Both the position numbers and the translations under genes were made by a program. From positions 806,001 through 870,000 of the forward strand of contig CAVYML010000003.1 in NCBI GenBank assembly GCA_963769605.1: a stretch of 64,000 nt of DNA. The letters are read 5' to 3'. The notes beneath the pieces are model-generated. The model had not been told where the DNA came from, did not search any database, and worked only from the letters and a program-made list of their open reading frames with translations. This document shows, one piece after another, positions 42,846 through 51,731 of this stretch (its first letter is position 1; each line of letters opens with the position of its first letter). Source of the DNA: Fen-1254 sp963769605 (GTDB lineage: Bacteria; Bacteroidota; Ignavibacteria; UBA10030).

Positions 42846-44066
42846 TTATTCCTCCTTTGTTTGCAGAATGGTTTTAACAATTGTACGGTATTTTTCAATT
42901 TGATTCCGGTATTCATCGCCGGTTCCCCGTCCATGAAAACCTACATGAATGATACGTACGGTTCCTTGTTTGTCGATGAAAATGGTTGTCGGGTAAGCAG
43001 AAAAATTGTTGAGCTGCGAATGAAGCCGGACGGCAATATTGGCTTCCTGCGTGCTGCCGCAAAAGAGAACCGGATACGTTATGCCGTAACGCCGGCGAAA
43101 GAGCGAAATGTTCTTCTTTGCAAGCGATGGATCGCTGCTGATTTCAAACGATAATGCGACGATTTCAAGTCCTTCTCTTTGGTATTCCGTATATAACTCT
43201 TGGAGAAGAGGGGCGGCATCCATGCAATTATGACACCATGTTCCCATGATGTCGACAATCAGCGACTTTCCCTTGAATTGTCTCCCATCAGATCGAATCG
43301 TGTCTCCGGCATCTGTTATTCCTATAAATGAAAAATGATCCATCGGATTTCTCATGGATGTTATAATTTCTTTCCGGAATAAATTACTTTGAGATTGAAT
43401 CGGGATTAATATAAACTCTTCAGGACGGCCGGTTCGAGATGTTAGGGTTCCCTTCCAAAGTCCTTTTTCATTTTTCATTTTCATCTGATAGGCCTGCCAT
43501 CCGGTAAAGCGGGAAAGTGTGACGGTATCTTCCTGTCGCATGCCGGCAAATAGTCCAAAATCACCATCCGGCGCAATGAACGTTCCATAAACACTGTCAT
43601 TGGCAGCCCAGAAATTTGCCGACATCGTGCTATCGCAAATTTTTCCGCTAAAGAGATACACCTTGAATTTGCCTTCAAAGCCGGAATGTGCGTGTTTTGC
43701 CGTAGATGGCGTTTCCCCGGGAGATGCGGAGAATTCGTTGGCTGTTGTGTCATTGCGGTATCTATAGAAAAAACCATGCCATGCACTTCCCGTCCATGTT
43801 CCGATCATGGCGGCTTTGTACTCTGAAAAAATCAATTCAAGGGAATCATTGTGAAAATAAATCTCCGGAATTTTAGTTTGTTCGCTTCCGTTGAGAAAAT
43901 ATCCTTGAGGCGGATGTGCACTAATGTCAAGAAAGAGACGGAATGGGATTTGCTGCCCACCTGCCGTCGTGAGAGATCCCCGCCATATATGTTGTGCGCC
44001 TATCTGTTGTTGAAAAAGAAAAAGCAGGAAGAGGACGGAATAAAACGATGAACGCAGAACATTCAT
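42846..44066 (-). CDS. TlpA-like thiol-disulfide oxidoreductase with extra N-terminal domain
   Basis: 406 residues from ATG 44066, which has GGAG seven bases upstream and overlaps the stop of the preceding gene (TAATG). Much longer open frame upstream is only the antisense/other-frame reading of that gene. A signal peptide (FYSVLFLLFLFQQQIGAQ) is followed by ~240 residues of beta-rich domain without a clear family, then a thioredoxin fold of the TlpA/ResA type. The active site is Cys278-His-Asn-Cys281 in IMGTWCHNCMDAAP, and the cis-Pro is in SAYPTTIFID. It should act in the periplasm to reduce or oxidise protein thiols. Its neighbours (MauE/DoxX, rhodanese and DUF1573 genes) also point to sulfur redox. 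Confidence 0.87.
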   Translation of the reverse strand: MNVLRSSFYSVLFLLFLFQQQIGAQHIWRGSLTTAGGQQIPFRLFLDISAHPPQGYFLNGSEQTKIPEIYFHNDSLELIFSEYKAAMIGTWTGSAWHGFFYRYRNDTTANEFSASPGETPSTAKHAHSGFEGKFKVYLFSGKICDSTMSANFWAANDSVYGTFIAPDGDFGLFAGMRQEDTVTLSRFTGWQAYQMKMKNEKGLWKGTLTSRTGRPEEFILIPIQSQSNLFRKEIITSMRNPMDHFSFIGITDAGDTIRSDGRQFKGKSLIVDIMGTWCHNCMDAAPLLQELYTEYQREGLEIVALSFEISSDPSLAKKNISLFRRRYGITYPVLFCGSTQEANIAVRLHSQLNNFSAYPTTIFIDKQGTVRIIHVGFHGRGTGDEYRNQIEKYRTIVKTILQTKEE

Positions 44067-44569
44067 TAAAATGCTCCGGGATGTTTTCCGGTTCCGAAAA
44101 CAGAAAGGAAGAGGATAATGATGACAAGGAGTATTTGAACGGCATAAAAAAAGGAAATATTCTTGTTGAAAGTATTCAAAGTGGGACCGATTTTTTCTGA
44201 AAAAATATTCTCTTCGATGGTTTTTAAAAATACCGTCCGTTTTCTGCTGAGAATGGGACCCAGAACAGCTCCGTTGATCAGAAGAATGGCGAAGAAAATA
44301 ATTTTTGCCGCAAGCCATGCGGGCATGGCTGCAAAATGGAACGAATGACCGTACATATTGTACATATTCCCCATTCCCGTAGCCAGCATAAGAAGGGAGA
44401 CAAAGGGGGATAGGAGGCCGAATCTTTTTGTAAGAAAAAGGACAAAGAGTTTTTGCTTGATTTCTCTTTCTTTTCGGTATTGAAACTCCAACATAAGACC
44501 GCCGATGAGTGTCGTTATCAATAACCCGAATCCTAATAAATGGAATACAAAATTTATTGATCCTTGCAT
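44066..44569 (-). CDS. Small inner-membrane protein of unknown function
   Basis: About 167 residues from ATG 44569, six bases after GAGG. Four membrane helices can be drawn: FVFHLLGFGLLITTLIGGLML, LLSPFVSLLMLATGMG, LAAKIIFFAILLINGAVLG and FFYAVQILLVIIILFLSVF. The plan and length resemble DUF2269-like or CopD-like small membrane proteins, but I do not recognise a conserved motif. Its stop overlaps the start of the TlpA-like gene, so it is likely a membrane partner, perhaps an electron donor, of that protein. Confidence 0.65.
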   Translation of the reverse strand: MQGSINFVFHLLGFGLLITTLIGGLMLEFQYRKEREIKQKLFVLFLTKRFGLLSPFVSLLMLATGMGNMYNMYGHSFHFAAMPAWLAAKIIFFAILLINGAVLGPILSRKRTVFLKTIEENIFSEKIGPTLNTFNKNISFFYAVQILLVIIILFLSVFGTGKHPGAF

Positions 44570-44678
44570 AGACGCCTCGCAATTTGTAGGCAAACGTTTC
44601 TTTAAGTTAGGAATACGTTTTGAAAAAGGAAAGCGGACATTTTTTGTTCCCTTTCCGATGGTTGATCATGTACTGAGA

Positions 44679-45251
44679 TCATATCTTTGGCCGGGATTGA
44701 TACAGCGTTTTCCATATATCGGCAGTTATTCCGTAGACGATCAGGTCAACATAGTGGTCATAGAGAAACTCTGCCTGACGTAGTAAACCTTCTTCAAAAA
44801 ATCCGAGACGTTTCACGACTGCCTGACTTCGATAGTTTTTACTTGCACATCGAATTTGGACTCGATTCAAACCAAAATTTAAAAAAGCATAATTCACCAG
44901 TGTCAGACAGGATTTTGTCATGATGCCGTTTCCCTGGAATTCGTCTCCGAGCCAGTATCCTATTTCCGCGATGCGATTAATCCAGTCGATCCTGTGGAAT
45001 CCTATGACCCCGGCAAGTGTGTTGTGATGGTAAATGCCGCACTGAAAACTTAAATTTTCCTTTTGTTGAAGCTCCGCAGATTGTATAAAACTTATGCTTT
45101 CGTTGATCGACGCGTTGGCATCGATCCACGGGAGCCATTGCCGGAGATGGTCACGGTTTGCATCGATAAGGGCAAAGAGTTCCGGGGCGTCGCTTTGTTC
45201 CAGTAATTTTAAATGTAAAGCATTGTCGATATCGAATGTGATTTCGTGCAT
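44679..45251 (-). CDS. GNAT acetyltransferase, RimJ/RimL type
   Basis: 190 residues. The GNAT core is complete: LAGVIGFHRIDWINRIAEIGYWLGDEFQGNGIMTKSCLTLVNYAF, with the acetyl-CoA pyrophosphate loop in FQGNGIM, then NRVQIRCASKNYRSQAVVKRLGF and an ending typical of RimL (EEGLLRQAEFLYDHYVDLIVYGI). This subfamily acetylates ribosomal protein N-termini or detoxifies small amines; the target is not predictable. It is the last gene of a minus-strand run that starts at 48.6 kb, 15 bases after the MauE-like gene. Confidence 0.87.
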   Translation of the reverse strand: MHEITFDIDNALHLKLLEQSDAPELFALIDANRDHLRQWLPWIDANASINESISFIQSAELQQKENLSFQCGIYHHNTLAGVIGFHRIDWINRIAEIGYWLGDEFQGNGIMTKSCLTLVNYAFLNFGLNRVQIRCASKNYRSQAVVKRLGFFEEGLLRQAEFLYDHYVDLIVYGITADIWKTLYQSRPKI

Positions 45252-45266
45252 GCAAGTATTATCTGT

Positions 45267-45749
45267 TTATGAAGATGCTTTTTGTTTCTTCGCCGATGTT
45301 CGCAAGAAATCCCGTATCGAATGATCTCCTGCATCGACGATGAGAAGCGGAACACATAACAGAAGGAGCGCACAGTTTTCAATAATTTTCAACCAACCGA
45401 TTTTGTCCATATTCGGGTCCTGCGAGAAGCATCCGCATGAGATGTCGAGTCCGCGAGCCATCGCGGAAAAAACGACGATGGTAAAACCAACTAAAAGTGC
45501 AGTAAGAACGAATGCCGACGAACGGGGGAATATTCCCACGATGAGGCCGAGTCCGCAGACAATTTCCAGCCAGGGAAGAATGGTTGCGATCAATGTGCTT
45601 ATTGCCGGGCCGCTCAATTGATAATGAAGGATGGCTTGCTCGAATGCTGCGATGTTGTCGATTTTCTGCAGACCTGCAAGAGTAAAAAGAGCGCCGATAA
45701 GGAGCCGCAGTATCAAAAGAAAGAGTGTGTTTTTTAAAAAAGAAATCAT
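45267..45749 (-). CDS. MauE/DoxX-family membrane protein
   Basis: About 160 residues from ATG 45749, which overlaps the rhodanese stop (ATGA). Four membrane helices; motifs RLLIGALFTLAGLQKIDNI and LPWLEIVCGLGLIVGIFPRSS mark the DoxX/MauE fold. A CysGlyCys in DISCGCFSQDPNMDKIGW, at the end of the third helix, matches the MauE subgroup, whose members serve electron transfer to disulfide bonds in the periplasm. Together with the rhodanese-like, DUF1573 and TlpA-like proteins it forms a plausible sulfur or copper redox module. An upstream in-frame extension is rejected because it runs through the rhodanese gene. Confidence 0.83.
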   Translation of the reverse strand: MISFLKNTLFLLILRLLIGALFTLAGLQKIDNIAAFEQAILHYQLSGPAISTLIATILPWLEIVCGLGLIVGIFPRSSAFVLTALLVGFTIVVFSAMARGLDISCGCFSQDPNMDKIGWLKIIENCALLLLCVPLLIVDAGDHSIRDFLRTSAKKQKASS

Positions 45750-46207
45750 TTGCTTATAGGCAGGCCTGCCAATGACCATTCCTGCCAGCCTCCGAAAAAA
45801 ATATTCACGTTTGTAAATCCGAATTCCGATAATTTGGCCGCAAGTTCCATGCTCGAATTGCACTGCTCGCCGTTGCAATAGACGATAATTCTTTTATCCT
45901 TTGGAATTTTATCGAGCGATGTGCGAAGGGTATCGAAATCGGAGAGTGGGATATTGATGGCTCCCTGAATGGAGCCTTTTTTAAAATCATATTCATGCCG
46001 CGCATCGACAAACAAGGCACTTCCGCCATAGAACAAATCTTTTGCGTCCGATAATGTAATCATCTCAAGGTTTTTCGCCGGTACCTCTTTTGGATGAGGA
46101 ACGGCCGGTTTAAAAAACCCTTGTCTGCTCAGCAGCGTATGGGCAAATGAAAGAAGAAGGGCGCAACCAAGGAGAATGGATATCTCCTTCAGCGTTTGTT
46201 TGATCAT
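45746..46207 (-). CDS. Membrane-anchored rhodanese-like protein
   Basis: 153 residues. An N-terminal membrane anchor (ISILLGCALLLSFAHTLL) precedes one rhodanese domain (~45-150) with FVDARHEYDFKKGSIQGAINIP and the catalytic Cys111 in IVYCNGEQCNSS. The six-residue active loop is typical of sulfurtransferases. It would carry persulfide sulfur on the periplasmic side of the membrane. It is ten bases from the DUF1573 gene and overlaps the MauE-like gene, so all three are co-translated. Confidence 0.88.
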   Translation of the reverse strand: MIKQTLKEISILLGCALLLSFAHTLLSRQGFFKPAVPHPKEVPAKNLEMITLSDAKDLFYGGSALFVDARHEYDFKKGSIQGAINIPLSDFDTLRTSLDKIPKDKRIIVYCNGEQCNSSMELAAKLSEFGFTNVNIFFGGWQEWSLAGLPISK

Positions 46208-46216
46208 GCCGTACCC

Positions 46217-46891
46217 CTATTTTTTCCCGATGTATGATATTCTGGACTCAACACGAGGTTGATGCTTGCTGTCGGTTTCCAGCCAAATATATTCGGCGCC
46301 GAAACCGGTCTTGAGAGGTTTTAAATCGATCCTGATCGGTATTGACTCGCCCGGATTCAATGTTGTTTTAGTCCACCGAACATTCAATGAGGGGTTCGAA
46401 CTAGTGACATTTACAATAGTCAATGGTTTATCCGATTTATTCCGATAGATCAATGTGCGGCCGGCGGTTGAATCCATATTAATTTCTCCGAGCCACATAT
46501 TGCGATCTTCTTGTTCTAAATCTACTCGTACCTCTCCGTGAAGTTTAACATCGACCGAAGGCGAGGCCGGATCATTGGTGGAAATTGTCACATGTTTTTC
46601 AACCGATCCGCTGTACCCGGAAGAATTGAATTCCACTTCGATCATATCGGATTGATTCGGCAGGAGGTATGCCTTCGGCTGCTTGACCGTCGTACATCCG
46701 CATTGCGGCCGTACAGAAAAAATTTGCAATGTATCCGTGCCTATATTGGAGATGCGGATTGTTCCCTGCCGCATATCGCCGCTGTAAAATATTCCGAGAT
46801 CGACATCGGGTTTGTCGATGGTTAATTTTGGTTGAGCGCTTAGTATGGAAACGCATGCAGCCAATCCGATATAAAGTCTATTGAGTCTCAT
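46217..46891 (-). CDS. DUF1573 domain secreted protein
   Basis: About 224 residues from ATG 46891. A signal peptide (YIGLAACVSILSAQ) is followed by an immunoglobulin-like beta sandwich with the DUF1573 signature: VDLGIFYSGDMRQGTIRISNIGTDTLQIFSVRPQCGCTTVKQPKAYLLPNQSDMIEVEFNSSGYSG. The CGC in PQCGCT is the conserved Cys pair, perhaps a copper or thiol site. A second similar domain occupies the C-terminal half without the Cys pair. Function of the family is unknown; its linkage here to rhodanese, MauE and TlpA-like genes supports periplasmic redox or metal handling. Confidence 0.85.
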   Translation of the reverse strand: MRLNRLYIGLAACVSILSAQPKLTIDKPDVDLGIFYSGDMRQGTIRISNIGTDTLQIFSVRPQCGCTTVKQPKAYLLPNQSDMIEVEFNSSGYSGSVEKHVTISTNDPASPSVDVKLHGEVRVDLEQEDRNMWLGEINMDSTAGRTLIYRNKSDKPLTIVNVTSSNPSLNVRWTKTTLNPGESIPIRIDLKPLKTGFGAEYIWLETDSKHQPRVESRISYIGKK

Positions 46892-46912
46892 GAGCAATCC
46901 GATTTATTGTTT

Positions 46913-47761
46913 CTATGCTTGTTTATTCCACCAATTTCCTGTTACGGCCATGTGTTTTAACAGCGGCGCTGCGCGGTATCGCTCCTCGTGCGTATCGTTA
47001 TAGATCGATTCAAGCACCTTGTAAACATGAGGCCAGCCGATACGCTCCGCCCATGCGATTGGTCCAAACGGAAGTCCGATTCCTATCTGAACCGCTTTAT
47101 CGATATCCTGTGGCGTTGCATGGTCTTCCATCACCGCAAACAGGGCTTCGTTGATCAGCCGGCAGAGAATGCGGGGAAGCACCATGCCGATGCGATCTTG
47201 TACGATCTCGATTCCGATTCCGAGCGTCTGAAAAAAATAGGATGCAGCGTCGATAGTTTCCTTGGGCGAGTAAATCGTCGGTGCAACTTCGATGAGAGGT
47301 TTTGCAAGGAGCGTAGGGAATGCGGCGATGCCGAGGAGACGATGCCGGTGTTCGATCCAGAGGCTTTGTTCCGTTGCAGTAACGGTAATCGAGGAACTGA
47401 GAATCGGCATGGTCGATGATCCGGCTTTACTCAGCCGCTTGAGATTTTTTTGCTTACGTTCAAGATCAAGATTCGTGAGTTCAACGGCGACAGAAGCCTG
47501 CGGGGGAATTTCCCCGACCATATCGTTGCGAGTGGACGAAAAATCCTTTTCATTCAGTGCATCATTCAATACTGCTGCTACCCGGTATCCGTGCGCGGCG
47601 CAAAGTTCTGCGAATGCTTCAACCAGAGGGGATTCGCCGAGTATAAGAACGATGGGTTTCTCCGGCTTCGGCTGCTGCAGATTATCGGACGCCGAAGACC
47701 GGCTGTCCCGTGGCATCTTCTCTGTTTTTTTTGCGCCTATTTTTTTCGATTTCGTTTTCAA
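46913..47761 (-). CDS. 3-hydroxyacyl-CoA dehydrogenase-like protein with altered NAD site
   Basis: 282 residues. The C-terminal ~90 residues match the 3HCDH C-terminal domain (VLPRILCRLINEALFAVMEDHATPQDIDKAVQIGIGLPFGPIAWAERIG). The N-terminal part follows the Rossmann order but the usual GxGxxG is replaced by LGESPLVEAF, and the catalytic His-Glu segment is hard to find. A 35-residue basic/polar leader precedes it. It lies 23 bases after another 3HCDH gene, so the two may form a complex in which this one is a non-catalytic or altered subunit. An enzyme with its own activity is not excluded. Confidence 0.7.
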   Translation of the reverse strand: MKTKSKKIGAKKTEKMPRDSRSSASDNLQQPKPEKPIVLILGESPLVEAFAELCAAHGYRVAAVLNDALNEKDFSSTRNDMVGEIPPQASVAVELTNLDLERKQKNLKRLSKAGSSTMPILSSSITVTATEQSLWIEHRHRLLGIAAFPTLLAKPLIEVAPTIYSPKETIDAASYFFQTLGIGIEIVQDRIGMVLPRILCRLINEALFAVMEDHATPQDIDKAVQIGIGLPFGPIAWAERIGWPHVYKVLESIYNDTHEERYRAAPLLKHMAVTGNWWNKQA

Positions 47762-47784
47762 TGCATTGCTTTCATGGAAGAATC

Positions 47785-48644
47785 TTACTGTTTATTTTCG
47801 TACCTGTAAAAGCCTTTGCCGCTCTTCTGTCCGGTCAATCCGGCTTCAACCATTTGGCGGATGATTCTTGGAGGCCGAAAACAGGGATCGTTATAACTCT
47901 GCTCGAAGATTGATTCTCCGATCGCGAGGATCGTATCGATCCCGATAGTATCCATTTTTTGAAATGGACCGAGATGCAATCCCAAATTTTGACGAACAAG
48001 GTTGTCGATTTGGCTCTCATCGGCGACTTGTTCTATTAAAAGATAACAAGCTTCATAATAGAGAACATGCAATGTTGGTTCGACAATCGCGCCGGGAACA
48101 TCTTTAACGATGATAGGTGTTTTCCCCATTGTACGAATCATCGCTGCTGCATCGCTGATGATTCCGCCGGAGTATTGATATTGGGAATGATCTCGACAAG
48201 TTCTGAGGAAGCTGCATGATCGAAGAAATGGAAACCGATAATTCTTTCCGTGTTACGAGCTGCGGAGCCGATCGATGAAACCAGCAGGGAGGGAGAAGTG
48301 GTTGCAAGTATCGTAGTGACCTTGCAGTCTGCATCGAGGTGCTTGAAAAGATCTTTTTTGACACGGGCGTCTTCCACGACAGCTTCGATAATAATATTGC
48401 AATGGCCGAGATCGGACAGGCTGGTGCGTGTTTTTAACCGTTCAAGTGCGGCAAGATATTTTTCCGCAGATAAAACGTTTTGCTGAACGGCTTGCCGAAA
48501 ATCTGCTTTCAGCCGTTCTATCGACCGGCGAAGAAGTGTTTCGTTGATATCATAGAGAAGTGTATCAATGTTGTTCAGGATTGCCAGCTTTGCGAGCCCT
48601 GTTCCTAATTGACCTGCACCGACGATTCCGAGATGTTGAATCAT
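47785..48644 (-). pseudogene. 3-hydroxyacyl-CoA (3-hydroxybutyryl-CoA) dehydrogenase, one-base frameshift
   Basis: Two frames make one protein: 48644 to about 48165 and then to 47785; one added base gives 286 residues, the normal length. The first part holds the NAD motif LGIVGAGQLGTGLAKLA and IIEAVVEDARVKKDLF, ATTSPSLLVSSI, and the catalytic His in GFHFFDH; the second has MGKTPIIVKDVPGAIVEPTLH and ends with the family's GQKSGKGFYRY. It oxidises 3-hydroxyacyl-CoA or reduces acetoacetyl-CoA. The break lies at TTCCGCCGG (48162-48170, plus strand), the same 9-mer as at the frameshifts in rpoC and the MacA-like gene. The frame is probably intact in the living cell. Confidence 0.85.
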
Positions 48645-49042
48645 GCTCTGTAACTGCTTTCTCTATGAAGTGAGATTATTGATGCCTTCAAGGGGAGATC
48701 TGCTTTTTTGAGCGAGTATCCCGTTCGGAATATTGAACAATGTGCTGTCTCTCGTGTACATGCATACAGTCCGTTCAATCAGTCATAATCATTTTCTTCG
48801 TTAAACATACTCAATCAATGGCGGAAAAACAATATTTTCCGATGAAATTCAACAACGGCCTCTGCATCGGAATAAATTTCTGCCGCCTCTTTTGTTTTCG
48901 ATGTATGAGAAAACAGCTCATGGGAATCGATGAAATGAAGGGAGTGCAAATTAGAGATCTTCCATTTCATCGAATCGGTGCCGATGAAATTTCGTCTTTT
49001 TTTTATATTATATAATTGCAAAAGAATAGGAAGGCGAAGAAA
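48645..49042. other. Intergenic region between divergent genes
   Basis: 398 bases separating the dehydrogenase (minus) and DUF2723 (plus) genes, so it must hold promoters for both. I cannot point to a good -35/-10 pair. A 68-codon minus-strand frame (48815-49021) has protein-like patches but no SD or partner, and is left out as a gene. Confidence 0.4.
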
Positions 49043-50824
49043 GTGATAAAAAGACTCATCTCAAGCAATGCAGCATCAGCGGTTTTTCTTTTTGTAGTAA
49101 CGGCTCTTATCTATTTAAAAACCATGTGTCCGACGGTCGGCTTTACCGACTCCGGCGAACTTTCTTCGGTGCTCGCGACATTGGGCATCGGTCATCCGAC
49201 CGGATATCCGTTCTTTGCCGTTCTGGGTCGGTTGATGGTCTCCATTCCAATCCCTGCCCGCGTTATTCTGCGGGTCAACATCTATAACGCTCTGCTTGTT
49301 TCTCTTGCCGTGTCGATATTCTATCTTACAACCCGGAACTTGTTTTCATTTATGCAGGGAAAAAAAGCAATCGACAGGAGAGTTGAGCAAAGTATTGCTC
49401 TTTGCGCAGCGCTTGTCTATGGGTTCGCCTCAACGATGTGGTCTCAATCCACAGCCATCGAAGTCTATGCGCTTCACATGGTTTTTTTAAATCTCATTTT
49501 TTATACGTTGATGCGCGGAATTCATACGCAGGATTACATGTCCGCATCACGATTGCTGATGCTTTGTGCGTTTCTCACGGGATTAAGTTTCGGGAATCAT
49601 ATGACCACAGTTTTGCTCATCCCCGGTGTCGTCTATTATTTCTTTGCCAATGTTGAAATGCGACCGGACTTTTTGAAAAAGGCGTGGACTATCGTGTTCT
49701 TCTTTCTGATGGGTTTGTCGATCTATTTGTATCTTCCTTTGCGCTCTTCTCATTTCCCTCTGATGGATTGGGGACATCCGGCGACTCTCGAGCGGTTGTT
49801 CTGGCATGTCAGCGGAAGACAGTTTCGCGTCTGGATGTTCAAAGGATTAGAAGTCGCGGAGAAACAGTTCTCATGGTACGTAAACGACCTGCCCAATGAA
49901 TTTCATTGGATACTTCTTCCTTTCATTTTTCTCGGTGCGGCTGTCCTGTTTCGGAGCCGCCGTAAGTTTTTTATTTTCTTGATTCTGCTGATCCTCGGCA
50001 ACCTTGCATATGCGGTCAACTACGATATTTTTGACATCGACTCCTATTTCTTACTTTCGTTTTTCGCGCTTGGCTTATTTTGTGCGATCGGTCTTTTTGT
50101 TGCGGCCGGCTGGCTTGTTCAGAAGCACGGCTGGAAGCCGTCTGCTGCAGGATTGCTTTTGATGGTCTTCCCGGCGGCGCAGGTGCAGCACAACTATTCT
50201 CGTGTCGATCAAAGCAGAAATTTTTTACCGGATGATTTTACGCAGTCGATCATGAGAAGCCTTCCTCCTCACGCGCTTGTATTCTCGGGTCTTTGGGATT
50301 ACTTTGTGTCACCTTCAATTTATTATCGATATATCGAGCAGCAACGGCCAGATGTAACTATTCTTGATTATCAATTGCTCAAGAATCGTTCATGGTATTT
50401 TGTGCAGATGCAGCGAACATGTCCATGGCTGCTGAAGCGATGTCGTCCCAGTATCGATGCGTTTCTTATCGAACTGGATAAATTCGAGCATGATCAGCCG
50501 TTCGATCCGGCCGTCATTCAAAAGCGATGGAAGGAAATGCTTAACGATTTTGTTTTCAAATCATTGCCGGATCATCCTGTATTTATCGATGGGCGTATCG
50601 GAACTGATTTTCCTGCTTCGGTTCAATCTATGCCATACGGCATGCTGATCCAGTTGAGTTTGCCTCGGGAGGATATGCATTATAGACCATTGGCGGTCCC
50701 GATCCGTCCCTGGAACCCTGACGACATTATTGTTAAGGATTTTGAGGATTATAGGTCGTTGATGTATTACGGAACGGTTCGATGGCTTCAAGCGCATCCG
50801 CAGAAGGAACCCTTCATACGTTGA
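49043..50824 (+). CDS. DUF2723 multispanning membrane protein (GT-C-like)
   Basis: About 593 residues from GTG 49043, eight bases after AGGAAGG; a TTG nine codons earlier is less likely. The N-terminal helix is followed by TMCPTVGFTDSGELSSVLATLGIGHPTGYPFFAVLGRL, the DUF2723 signature, in which Asp and Glu in the first loop recall the acidic motif of GT-C glycosyltransferases. Some ten helices follow, then a C-terminal soluble segment of ~150 residues (SGLWDYFVSPSIYYRYIEQQRPDV). The family is found next to TPR and surface-glycan genes in this bacterial group, and a glycosyltransferase role is presumed, not shown. Confidence 0.8.
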   Translation: MIKRLISSNAASAVFLFVVTALIYLKTMCPTVGFTDSGELSSVLATLGIGHPTGYPFFAVLGRLMVSIPIPARVILRVNIYNALLVSLAVSIFYLTTRNLFSFMQGKKAIDRRVEQSIALCAALVYGFASTMWSQSTAIEVYALHMVFLNLIFYTLMRGIHTQDYMSASRLLMLCAFLTGLSFGNHMTTVLLIPGVVYYFFANVEMRPDFLKKAWTIVFFFLMGLSIYLYLPLRSSHFPLMDWGHPATLERLFWHVSGRQFRVWMFKGLEVAEKQFSWYVNDLPNEFHWILLPFIFLGAAVLFRSRRKFFIFLILLILGNLAYAVNYDIFDIDSYFLLSFFALGLFCAIGLFVAAGWLVQKHGWKPSAAGLLLMVFPAAQVQHNYSRVDQSRNFLPDDFTQSIMRSLPPHALVFSGLWDYFVSPSIYYRYIEQQRPDVTILDYQLLKNRSWYFVQMQRTCPWLLKRCRPSIDAFLIELDKFEHDQPFDPAVIQKRWKEMLNDFVFKSLPDHPVFIDGRIGTDFPASVQSMPYGMLIQLSLPREDMHYRPLAVPIRPWNPDDIIVKDFEDYRSLMYYGTVRWLQAHPQKEPFIR

Positions 50825-50911
50825 TTTCGTCTTAAAAATAGGAGTTTTGTTAAAAGCCTCTTGATTGTTTAAAAGGTGTTTTGGGTGTTAAAAAAATCCG
50901 TTTTTCTTCCA

Positions 50912-50939
50912 TTGACTATTTGCAAATTTTTTCTATATT
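50912..50939 (+). promoter_or_regulatory. Promoter of the tRNA-rpmG-secE-nusG cluster
   Basis: TTGACT (50912-50917), 16-base spacer, TATATT (50934-50939), about 230 bases before the first tRNA. The stretch between has no gene. Confidence 0.65.
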
Positions 50940-51173
50940 TAAAGCTCGGCATTCCGTGGGCTTGGCGATTTTTCCTGAAAGTCGAGGTCGGCATAACTGC
51001 GGTTCCGTACCATTACGAATCGCCGTAAGGAATGCTTTGGTGTGTTGTTCCGTATGCTCCTGCAATATTCGAGTGCGGAGCAAATAATGCACCGGGCAGT
51101 TGAATGCGAAAGGTTCTGCTTTTCGAGAGAGGAGAGCAGTAACCCATTTGTTATTTGAAAATAGTTATTCAAT

Positions 51174-51246
51174 GCTGGCGTAGCTCAGCTGGTAGAGCAG
51201 CTGATTTGTAATCAGCAGGTCATCGGTTCGAGTCCGATAGCCAGCT
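51174..51246 (+). tRNA. tRNA-Thr (anticodon TGT)
   Basis: 73 bases in cloverleaf form. Anticodon loop TTTGTAA between GCTGA and TCAGC; T-loop GGTTCGAGTCC. Acceptor pairs GCTGGC with GCCAGC; the seventh pair is G-A, a mismatch. No encoded CCA. Confidence 0.96.
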
Positions 51247-51261
51247 CAAGCATAAGAACGC

Positions 51262-51344
51262 GGGTAGGTAGCGAAGTGGTTAAACGCATCAGACTGTAAA
51301 TCTGACGGCTTATGCCTTCGGAGGTTCGAATCCTTCCCTACCCA
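51262..51344 (+). tRNA. tRNA-Tyr (anticodon GTA)
   Basis: 83 bases with the long variable arm of a type II tRNA. Anticodon loop CTGTAAA between TCAGA and TCTGA; acceptor GGGTAGG with CCTACCC. No encoded CCA. Confidence 0.96.
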
Positions 51345-51364
51345 CGGAGAAGGGCAGAGGGCAG

Positions 51365-51456
51365 ATTGAAAATTGCAGATTGTAAGGATTTATAATTTGA
51401 AATTTAAAATCTACAGTCTACAATTTGAAATTTGCAATTTGAAATTTGCAATTGTA
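51365..51456. repeat. AT-rich degenerate tandem repeat between tRNA-Tyr and tRNA-Gly
   Basis: Units such as AATTTGAAATTTGC repeat with variation, including two near-perfect 14-base copies at the end. It has no coding capacity. It is similar in style to the repeat at 41124-41178. Confidence 0.65.
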
Positions 51457-51457
51457 T

Positions 51458-51530
51458 GCGGGAGTAACTCAGTTGGTAGAGTCACAGCCTTCCAAGCTGT
51501 TGGTCGCGGGTTCGAGTCCCGTCTCCCGCT
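51458..51530 (+). tRNA. tRNA-Gly (anticodon TCC)
   Basis: 73 bases. Anticodon loop CTTCCAA between ACAGC and GCTGT; acceptor GCGGGAG with CTCCCGC; T-loop GGTTCGAGTCC. No encoded CCA. Confidence 0.96.
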
Positions 51531-51591
51531 CGAGCGAAGTGGGAACGAGCAGTCCGGAAAAGATTGTTCATCGAGGAAGAACTTGTTGATC

Positions 51592-51664
<73 letters not shown>

Positions 51665-51731
51665 CTGAGATTTAACAAGCGCAAGGCTTGAGCGAATATA
51701 GAAGTGTGCAATTGTACATAAGGAATAAAAC

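Noticed and set aside
44066..44582. TlpA-like protein with a 172-residue N-terminal extension
   Set aside because: The extension is the other-frame reading of the small membrane protein gene; ATG 44066 has its own SD and a signal peptide.
48815..49021. 68-codon minus-strand ORF between the dehydrogenase and DUF2723 genes
   Set aside because: Only patches look protein-like; no SD and no family. It lies where promoters must be.
51365..51456. CRISPR-like array in the tRNA cluster
   Set aside because: Units are short, AT-rich and contiguous without unique spacers, and no cas gene is present.
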